Below are positions 58,186 to 64,000 of a DNA stretch of 64,000 bases, piece after piece. Where the stretch lies: positions 1 to 64,000 of the forward strand of contig JANLPQ010000032.1 in NCBI GenBank assembly GCA_031367325.1, in the 5' to 3' direction. The notes under the pieces were generated by a model that was given only the letters and a program-made list of their open reading frames with translations, was not told the origin of the DNA and did not search any database. Source of the stretch: JAAFIP01 sp031367325. Lineage in GTDB: Bacteria; Pseudomonadota; Gammaproteobacteria; Burkholderiales; Burkholderiaceae_C. The position numbers and the translations under genes were made by a program. Position 1 is the stretch's first letter, and each line of letters starts with the position of its first letter.

Positions 58186-59945
58186 GGCTAATTTCACTTA
58201 AGTTGGATGCGCAAGGGCTCAATGGTTGGGAAAGTCCAATACTTCACTTCGGAAGGCGTACCACTTTAATTTTCGCCGAGAACGGAAGTGGGAAAACGCC
58301 TATCATCCAAGCGATTGCATTCTGTCTTGGGTTCCCTGTCAAGTTTCGCGAAGACATAAATGGGAAGTGTTCTGCCGCCAACTTGGTCATGGAACACGAA
58401 GGAAGCCTCATAGAGATTCGTCGATTGATTGGACGGGAGTTTCACTCGCAAGTACGCACGGCGACCGGGACAGTAGAGTTTTTTTCTGAAAGTGATTTCT
58501 CGTCCGCGCTGTTTAAGATTCTTGGCCTTATGGCACCGACTTTGGTCTCTACGAATAAGCAGGCCACCCAGCCATATATCGCCACTGTATTGCCCCTCTT
58601 TTACCTCAATCAGGGTGATGGTTACGCTGCCGCATATAAATCCCCTGCGGCATTCATCACTGACCAGTTTGTCGAAATGGTTCGATTCATATTTGGTCTC
58701 AATCCGAAGCACTCCTACCAAGTAAAAAAAGACATCCTTGCTGAAAAGGATGCACTTGACGCGGCACATAGGAAAATAGTCGCTCAACAGAAAGTGATCC
58801 TTGATCTTTCGCGGACGGTTAATGATTCGCAGGAAAATAAAATAGTGCTGAGTCGCCTCTCTGGGTCATTGACTGCCCAGATTGATGGGTTACGGGAGAC
58901 GGTTGATGCCCAAGGCTCTGCTAACTCTGCCCTAACAGATATATTGCGCACAAAGGAAATTAAAATTAGAGAAGTCCAAGCTGAAATTGATGAGCTACGG
59001 AGTAGGGTAGACGGTATAGATTCGATTCGGTCTGAAATCGAAGGGGAGATTGCAACGCTTGGCCTGAACGAAGAGTCACGCAGGATATTTATTTCGTTCC
59101 AGGAAATTTGCAGTGCACCAAATTGCGGGTTATTTGTTGGAAGTTCAGAATCGTATGGAAAGAATCTGCTTTATCTGAAGGATCAATTGAAGGATTTGCA
59201 GCGTAATGCAGATAGAGCCGAGATACGGTTGGACAGTCTGAAGCATGATCTCGAAGAGCAAAAAACTGAGCGTGCGCTGATCGTGTCGAAACTCAAAGTT
59301 CCGCTCAGTGGATATGGCGTCGATCAACTCATTACGGCAGTACAAGCGCTAACTAAACAGCTTGTCGAAACAGAGAGTAGTCGAGGTGCGATTGAAGCGC
59401 TTCAAGCAGAAAGAGCAAAATTCCTCCGTTTTGAAGAAGACCGCACGCGAATTCAAGAGCGAATCGAACGACTATCGAACAACCACAATTCAGACCTCGA
59501 GTTCAACAAGCTCAGGGCTCGTCTGCGAGAGCTCGCTGTGAAATGGATGGACATCCTAGAAACTCCCAATGTTTCACGAGCGATTGACATTGACCTAGAG
59601 CTACGGTTTAAATTTGGCAACGAATCACTGGAGGTTTTTTCAGGTAGCACCAAAATACGACTTGTGTTGGCAATACATGCGGCATTGTTCGAGGAGTATC
59701 TTTCCAACGATACACGTCCATTTCGTTTCATCATTCTTGATACGCCTAAACAGCAAGAAATACACACCAGCGATTTAGCTAAGTATTTGCATCAGCTAGA
59801 AGAGTTGTGTACCGCTAAAAATGCGCAGATGCTTCTCTCCTCTACAGAGTACCGACACCCAACGACGGATGATGATTCAGAATGGTTGCCCCAATATCCT
59901 GGCGAGAAGCATCAGATGTATCTTGGAATGCCAGAGAAGAGCTAG
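58182..59945 (+). CDS. ABC-3C-type SMC/RecN-like ATPase
   Basis: ABC/SMC-type ATPase of 587 residues. Walker A is FAENGSGKT (K38). A coiled-coil region covers ~residues 185-450. The signature slot is VFSGSTKIRL (S487-G488) and Walker B is FIILDTPKQQE (D520), with Thr where ordinary ABC proteins have the catalytic Glu. Near the middle of the coiled coil, ICSAPNCGLF has two cysteines (C310, C315) placed like a zinc hook, but spaced by four residues. The start is TTG with a GGGAGAGG ribosome-binding site. It stops 15 bp before a convergent toxin gene. Confidence 0.8.
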   Translation: MRLISLKLDAQGLNGWESPILHFGRRTTLIFAENGSGKTPIIQAIAFCLGFPVKFREDINGKCSAANLVMEHEGSLIEIRRLIGREFHSQVRTATGTVEFFSESDFSSALFKILGLMAPTLVSTNKQATQPYIATVLPLFYLNQGDGYAAAYKSPAAFITDQFVEMVRFIFGLNPKHSYQVKKDILAEKDALDAAHRKIVAQQKVILDLSRTVNDSQENKIVLSRLSGSLTAQIDGLRETVDAQGSANSALTDILRTKEIKIREVQAEIDELRSRVDGIDSIRSEIEGEIATLGLNEESRRIFISFQEICSAPNCGLFVGSSESYGKNLLYLKDQLKDLQRNADRAEIRLDSLKHDLEEQKTERALIVSKLKVPLSGYGVDQLITAVQALTKQLVETESSRGAIEALQAERAKFLRFEEDRTRIQERIERLSNNHNSDLEFNKLRARLRELAVKWMDILETPNVSRAIDIDLELRFKFGNESLEVFSGSTKIRLVLAIHAALFEEYLSNDTRPFRFIILDTPKQQEIHTSDLAKYLHQLEELCTAKNAQMLLSSTEYRHPTTDDDSEWLPQYPGEKHQMYLGMPEKS

Positions 59946-59960
59946 CTAAATTAGCTTTTA

Positions 59961-60350
59961 CTAGGCTAGTAGTTGTTTGCTTTTTACAGCTACCCAATCC
60001 TCAACCTGTAGCCCCGGAACCTGCTCAAAATGCCGCGTATTTTCGGTCACCAAAATCAGGTTGTCTGCCAGCGCGTGGGCGGCAATTAAAGTGTCCATGT
60101 CACCTATGGGCAGGTCTTGTCTCTTGAACTTCACTTTGATGTCGCCGTAGTGGTCGGCGGCGGTGTTTGTCCATACCAGGTTGGGCAGTCTGACTAGAAA
60201 ATGGTCAATAAAGCTGCGTCGTTTGTCATCCGCCTGCATGCCCGCTTGGCCAAATCGTAGTTCGGCGCGTGTGAGTGCAGATATGGCGATAGTATGGTGT
60301 TTCAGCGCATCGTTGACGATGTTGGTATTTAACAAATATCGCAGGGTCAT
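59961..60350 (-). CDS. VapC-like PIN protein with altered active site
   Basis: A 129-residue PIN-domain protein of the VapC type that appears decayed. The N-terminus reads MTLRYLLNTNIV, where the first catalytic Asp of the usual LLDTNIV is Asn8 (codon AAT). Compared with intact relatives about 15 residues seem missing between NIVNDALKHH and TIAISALTRAELRFG. The other acids are present (RAELRFG, IGDMDTLIAAHAL, VTENTRHFEQV). RNase activity is probably lost. It is 12 bp downstream of the antitoxin gene on the same strand and converges on the ABC-3C operon. Confidence 0.82.
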   Translation of the reverse strand: MTLRYLLNTNIVNDALKHHTIAISALTRAELRFGQAGMQADDKRRSFIDHFLVRLPNLVWTNTAADHYGDIKVKFKRQDLPIGDMDTLIAAHALADNLILVTENTRHFEQVPGLQVEDWVAVKSKQLLA

Positions 60351-60362
60351 GACGGCCAGTCT

Positions 60363-60569
60363 TCAAAGGGACCGGTCTTCAAAAGGGCTGGGGCGGGGTG
60401 CATCATCACGCGGCGGTATAAATTCATCCGTCTGAGGCAGGGCCTTCAATTCTGCGAAAAACGCCTCTAGCGCATCTGGCGCGGGTTTAGGTTTGAGGGT
60501 GATCTCTCCTGTGCCTTCGTCCTTGCTAATCCAAACTTCACGCGCATCCACCCGAAACGCCTTGGGCAA
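60363..60569 (-). CDS. VapB/AbrB-like antitoxin with a lost start codon
   Basis: The frame starting at a TTG encodes 68 residues (PKAFRVDAREVWISKDEGTG, then AFFAELKALPQTDEF), the C-terminal part of a SpoVT/AbrB-type VapB antitoxin. In-frame sequence upstream continues with ILATAKVFTTGNSQAIRLPK, the usual DNA-binding N-terminus, to an ATA at 60618-60620 that sits 6 bases behind a TAGGAG ribosome-binding site. The expected ATG there appears mutated to ATA. So the full 85-residue antitoxin probably is not made efficiently. With the altered vapC next to it, the pair looks decayed. Confidence 0.75.
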   Translation of the reverse strand: MPKAFRVDAREVWISKDEGTGEITLKPKPAPDALEAFFAELKALPQTDEFIPPRDDAPRPSPFEDRSL

Positions 60570-60808
60570 GCGAATGGCTTGGCTGTTGCCTGTGGTAAAG
60601 ACTTTGGCGGTGGCGAGTATGGCAGGCTCCTATGTATATATGAAAACGTATGTATTTAAACTTGCTACTGAATTTTTGTTATTGGCGTTTTAAGTGCCTT
60701 GACGTGTGGCGAAACACCACGGTTTCAATGGTGGGCAGTCCATTGGGGTACGAGGGGTGCCCCAGTGCAAGTTTCAACGTTGGAAAGCACTTTTTAAGAC
60801 TTAAAAGG

Positions 60809-60859
60809 GCTAGTAACCCAAGCAAATCCTGCTCAAGCAGCTATTGAATAAATAGTAAC
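60809..60859 (-). repeat. Family A repeat downstream of the HAD phosphatase gene
   Basis: GCTAGTAACCCAAGCAAATC, CTGCTCAAGCAGCTATTGAA and TAAATAGTAAC. It is intergenic and close to consensus. Confidence 0.85.
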
Positions 60860-60880
60860 TACCAGCAAAGTATACACAAC

Positions 60881-61696
60881 TTAGCGCGTTAACAATGCAT
60901 CACAAAACTGCCGAAACCCCGCCCCACGCTCACCCTGCGTTACGTAGCGCGGCAAGTGCGCTAGCTGCGGCGCAAAGCGTGCAATGTTGGCTACGCCCAC
61001 GCTGTGGGTAAAGGCTTCAAACATTACTTGGTCGTTGGTCGAATCGCCTATGTAAGCCCAGCGGTCTAGTTCTGCGTCTAAGTCGCGGTTCAACAATGTG
61101 CGCACTATCCAGCGCGCGCCTTGCAGTTTGTTGTGGTCGCCAAACCAAGCATTGATGTGAATGCTGCTGATGGTGGCTTGCATGCCTTCGCTGCGCATCA
61201 GTTGCACTACTTGGGCGATACGCTCGGGCGGCAGATGGGTAAATTCACTGTGGTCTATGGCAATGTCGGTCTCGCGGCCGGGGCTGTCGGTGCTGCGGTG
61301 TGCGCCGGGTACTTCGCGCTCTATGCGCGCTAGCACGTGTTGCATGCGGGCATAGTTAGTCGCTCGCTGCGCTGCATCTGTTTGGTATGATTTTGATAGC
61401 TGCTTGAGCAGTATTTGCTTGGGTTGTAAGGCTATTTTGCTTGTATTTTGCAGTGCTACAGCACCGTTTTCGGCCACTATGGCGTCTACGGGCCATGCTA
61501 GTGCAAACTGCTCACTCCATCCTGCGGGGCGGCCCGTAATGGCGATGACGTGCAAGCCCGCCGCCTTCAAGTCATACAGCGCCTGCAGCGCGTCTGCAGT
61601 GATAGCGCCGTCGGTGGTGAGTGTGTCGTCAATGTCGGTGAACACGCCGATGATGCGGCGGCGGTCTTGCACAGGCCAGTTCGAGATGGGTTGCAT
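60881..61696 (-). CDS. HAD-family phosphatase (mannosyl-3-phosphoglycerate phosphatase/Cof-like)
   Basis: A 271-residue class IIB HAD phosphatase. Motif I is VFTDIDDTLTTDG (nucleophile Asp), motif II VIAITGRPAGW, the cap block REVPGAHRSTDSPGRETDIA with H(I)NAWFGDHNK, and motif IV AYIGDSTNDQVMFEAF. It resembles mannosyl-3-phosphoglycerate or sucrose-phosphate phosphatases; the substrate is unknown. A family A repeat is read in frame as IALQPKQILLKQLSKSY inside the cap/core junction (~residues 88-104), lengthening the protein. Stand-alone gene, no operon partner. Confidence 0.88.
   Translation of the reverse strand: MQPISNWPVQDRRRIIGVFTDIDDTLTTDGAITADALQALYDLKAAGLHVIAITGRPAGWSEQFALAWPVDAIVAENGAVALQNTSKIALQPKQILLKQLSKSYQTDAAQRATNYARMQHVLARIEREVPGAHRSTDSPGRETDIAIDHSEFTHLPPERIAQVVQLMRSEGMQATISSIHINAWFGDHNKLQGARWIVRTLLNRDLDAELDRWAYIGDSTNDQVMFEAFTHSVGVANIARFAPQLAHLPRYVTQGERGAGFRQFCDALLTR
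61388..61434 (+). repeat. Family A repeat in frame inside the HAD phosphatase gene
   Basis: GATTTTGATAGCTGCTTGAG then CAGTATTTGCTTGGGTTGTA AGGC. The gene reads it on the minus strand. Confidence 0.8.
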
Positions 61697-61727
61697 GGGG
61701 TATTTAGTTGGCTTTAGGCCTTAGGCT

Positions 61728-62806
61728 TTACACAGCTTGCGTAGTTTGGGTGGCCTGCGCTGTCTGCGCTAACCCCAGCTCACGTTCAATCTGCTCAATG
61801 CTAGGCAGTGTAGACGCTAGCGCGGTGGGCAGTGCGCGCGTCAGCTCAAAGGTAGATATGCCTATCGGAGTGTCCATGCCGCGCAGTGCGTATTCGGCGA
61901 TCACCGCGTTGTGCTGCTGGCACAAAATAAGCCCGATGGTGGGTGCGTCTTGCGCATGCCGCAGTTTGTCGTCCACCACGCTGCAATAAAAATGCATCTT
62001 GCCAGCGTATTCAGGTTTGAAGGCGCCACGTTTCAGCTCTACCACCACAAAGCAGCGTAGCCGCAGGTGGTAGAACAGCAGGTCGATATAAAAATCTTGG
62101 TCGCCTACCACCAGATGGTGCTGCCGCCCTACAAAGGCAAAGCCTTGGCCTAGTTCCAGCAAAAACTTTTCGAGGTGCTGGATCAACCCTGTTTCCAGTT
62201 CACGCTCAAGAAAAGGTTGCTCCAGGGTTAGAAAGTCAAACAGGTAAGGGTCTTTCAGCGTTTGCTGCACTAGGTCAGACTGGGGCTGCGGCAGGCGCTG
62301 CATAAAGTTGCTGGTGGTTTTGCCTTGGCGGGTGTGCGCGGCAGTCTCCATCTGCATTTGCAGCACGCTGCGGCTCCAGCCGTTGGTCAGCGTGGCTTGC
62401 ATATACCAGTGGCGTGCGGCCAAGTCTTTGGTTTTTCTATGAGCAGCAGGTGGTGCCCCCACGGAATGGCTTGCACCAGTGCCGTGCTAAAAAGTGCCAC
62501 GGTTTGTGGCACAAATGCAAGCGCGGGGTATTCGCGGTAAAACGCCAGCATGCGTTTGATGTTGCGTTCAGAAAAGCCTTTTTCCTCAGGCAACTCGTTG
62601 CGAATATCCAGCGCTAGCCGCGGTATCACCGCCGCGCCCCAGCCCTCGACTTTTTGCCTGGTGTCTAGCATGTGGCCGATTTCCCAGTACAGGCGAATCA
62701 GCTCAGCGTTAACAGCCAGCACCGCTCGCGTTTGCGCATGCCGTATGCGCTGCTTGATATCGGCCAGCAAAGTGGGGTAGTGGGCAAGGGGCTGCGGGTG
62801 GGTCAT
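61728..62806 (-). pseudogene. DUF1016/YhcG-type PDDEXK nuclease gene with a frameshift, SOS box upstream
   Basis: Two overlapping frames together make one DUF1016 (YhcG) protein of about 358 residues. The first (62806 to ~62434) has the N-terminal DUF1016 domain: NAELIRLYWEIGHMLDTRQK, GFSERNIKRMLAFYREYP and IPWGHHLLLIEK. The second (from ~62434 to 61728) continues TKDLAARHWYMQATLTNGWS and holds the nuclease core, GDQDFYIDLLFYHLRLRCFV then VELKRGAFKPEYAGKM. The shift lies at an A5 run (T5 at 62432-62436 on the plus strand); one more A, or a -1 slip at GAAAAAC, would restore the frame. It could be a pseudogene, a slippage switch or a sequencing error. A LexA box precedes the start. Confidence 0.88.
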
Positions 62807-62821
62807 AACATCACCGTAAAA

Positions 62822-62837
62822 CTGTTATTTTATACAG
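62822..62837. promoter_or_regulatory. LexA (SOS) box upstream of the DUF1016 nuclease gene
   Basis: CTGTTATTTTATACAG, extended symmetrically by A and T (AACTGT..ACAGTT). It fits CTGT-N8-ACAG, lies 16 bases upstream of the start codon and overlaps a TATAAAAT -10-like sequence on the minus strand. Confidence 0.88.
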
Positions 62838-62923
62838 TTTTTTAACCGACTTCAAGCGGTTTAACCAAGCCCTTACAAATGAATTTTGTTACCGAATTAA
62901 CAGAGCGCGCAGACAGCTAAAAC

Positions 62924-64000
62924 TTAGCCTTTTTGCAGCACCAACCCGGCGTGTTCACGGAGCGCGTGAAACTTGATATTGGGGTGGCGCTCCTGCGTTA
63001 ACCGCAGGTCGTACGGTGAGGTGAGCAAATAGGCCAGCGTGTCAGCACCGTCCAGCGCCAGCTTGCCAGCGTTTTTCTCGGTAAACACTTTCAGCTCTTC
63101 GGGGGTGTCTGCCGTTACCCAGCGCGCGCCCACGTAGCTGCTGCCCAGCAGGCGACACTCTACGCCGTACTCACCCTTTAAGCGGTGCTGTACCACTTCA
63201 AACTGCAGTTGCCCAATAGCACCCAGCAGCATGTTGCCACCCATGTGTGGACGAAAAACTTGAATCGCGCCTTCTTCACCCAGTTGCACCAAGCCTTGTT
63301 GCAGTTGCTTGCTTTTCATCGGGTTGGCCAGCTCCACAGTTTGGAATAATTCGGGCGCAAAGAAGGGCAGGCCGGTGTATTGCAGGTCAGACTGATCAGC
63401 GCGGCCTGCGGTGATGGTGTCGCCCAGCTGCACGCCGCCATGGGTGGTAAAGCCGATGATGTCGCCCGCAAAGGCCTCTTCCACCGCTTCGCGCCGCTGC
63501 GACATAAAGGTGACTACGCTGGTCGGCCGCAGCTCTTTGGCAGTGCGCTGCACTTTCAATCGCATGCCGCTTTCGTACTTGCCCGAGCACATGCGCACAA
63601 AGGCAATACGGTCGCGGTGCGATGGGTCCATATTAGCTTGCACTTTAAACACTACGCCAGAAAAGCCTTCGCTCTCGGGCAATACCTCGGTGGCGTTGCC
63701 AGACTTGCCACTGCTGATGCGTGGGTGCGGTTGCGGTGCCAAATCGACCAAGGCGTCCAATACTTCTTGCACGCCAAAATTGTTCACACCCGATCCAAAA
63801 AACACCGGCGTTTGCTTGGCGGCAAAAAACGCTTCTTGGTCAAACGCGGGGGCTGCGCCTTGCAACAGCTCGATGTTGCCTTGCGCTAATTCAAACTCAT
63901 GGCCAAAGCGTTTTGTCAATTCGTCTGTTTGCGTCAATGCAATAGTCTCGTCTTGCGACTCATCCACTTTGTCGTTACCCGCTTTAAATAAGCGCATGTG
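62924..64000 (-). CDS. prfC: Peptide chain release factor 3 (N-terminal part beyond window edge)
   Basis: RF3 is the GTPase that recycles RF1/RF2 from the ribosome. About 358 C-terminal residues are visible; the frame is open to the right edge, and the G-domain motifs (P-loop, NKxD) lie mostly outside the window. The visible part has TPVFFGSGVNNFGVQEVLDA, the domain II block VVFKVQANMDPSHRDRIAFV, GDIIGFTTHGGVQLGDTITA, and domain III MLLGAIGQLQFEVVQHRLKG with ERHPNIKFHALREH at the end. ATG codons within the visible part are internal. It follows the DUF1016 gene on the same strand outside the SOS box. Confidence 0.96.
   Translation of the reverse strand, partial: HMRLFKAGNDKVDESQDETIALTQTDELTKRFGHEFELAQGNIELLQGAAPAFDQEAFFAAKQTPVFFGSGVNNFGVQEVLDALVDLAPQPHPRISSGKSGNATEVLPESEGFSGVVFKVQANMDPSHRDRIAFVRMCSGKYESGMRLKVQRTAKELRPTSVVTFMSQRREAVEEAFAGDIIGFTTHGGVQLGDTITAGRADQSDLQYTGLPFFAPELFQTVELANPMKSKQLQQGLVQLGEEGAIQVFRPHMGGNMLLGAIGQLQFEVVQHRLKGEYGVECRLLGSSYVGARWVTADTPEELKVFTEKNAGKLALDGADTLAYLLTSPYDLRLTQERHPNIKFHALREHAGLVLQKG

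Noticed and set aside
1..64000. tRNA or rRNA genes and complete insertion sequences
   Set aside because: No cloverleaf with conserved T-loop, no rRNA block and no transposase was recognised by eye; a tRNA search program would be needed to exclude a missed one.

Overview
The window looks like a chromosomal segment from a betaproteobacterium of the order Burkholderiales, most likely family Comamonadaceae. This rests on gene order and protein type: hslV next to an extended DksA, corC-lnt, a glyQ-glyS-gmhB-plsC-ygjP operon, a LiuR-type leucine catabolic cluster, a fused LivM-LivG transporter protein and a double-length UvrA. All genes are bacterial and no rRNA or tRNA gene was recognised. The first ~4.9 kb is clearly richer in GC than the rest. 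The change falls inside corC, so the window may join two related genomes, by recombination or by assembly.

Layout. 1-4600 (minus strand): hslV (cut by the window edge), a STAS-domain protein, dksA with a long basic N-terminal extension and a lost zinc site, and a CobW GTPase. 4668-7284: corC-lnt (envelope/lipoprotein). 7345-8917 (minus): a fluorescence-recovery-protein-like protein and a Fic protein whose motif histidine is Arg, preceded by a cluster of palindromic sites. 9038-14606: glyQ, glyS, gmhB, plsC and a YgjP-type metallohydrolase. 14743-23889: metallo-beta-lactamase protein, liuR, liuA, carbonic anhydrase, aceK, thiolase, SDR, acyl-CoA dehydrogenase. 24152-29047: a branched-chain amino-acid ABC transporter. 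29166-33282: rhodanese, HAD hydrolase, xylB, xylA. 33481-41873: liuB, a vapBC pair, a DinB protein, liuC, DUF4126, liuD, a hydroxyacid dehydrogenase, liuE. 41945-47957: DUF1289, a DsbA-fold isomerase, an MHS-type MFS carrier, a two-subunit sodium/solute symporter and small proteins. 48066-55105: the 2000-residue UvrA and LexA-controlled dinD. 55377-63997: hydrolase, a three-gene ABC-3C-type defence operon, a decayed vapBC pair, an HAD phosphatase, a frameshifted SOS-controlled DUF1016 nuclease and prfC (cut by the window edge).

Function. Two copies of one perfect 22-bp palindrome, upstream of liuR and of liuB, tie the two halves of the leucine/isovalerate pathway into one LiuR regulon. The Liv transporter between them could bring in the substrate. 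The thiolase and AceK would handle acetoacetyl-CoA/acetyl-CoA flux.

The most unusual signal is repeat invasion of coding sequence. Two dispersed repeat families, plus one inverted-repeat element, sit in frame inside lnt, glyQ, ygjP, liuB, liuD, uvrA and an HAD phosphatase gene. They add short peptides to otherwise conserved enzymes while also occurring between genes, in two cases right up to a start codon. The right end (54-63 kb) is an accessory island with SOS, toxin-antitoxin and anti-invader genes.
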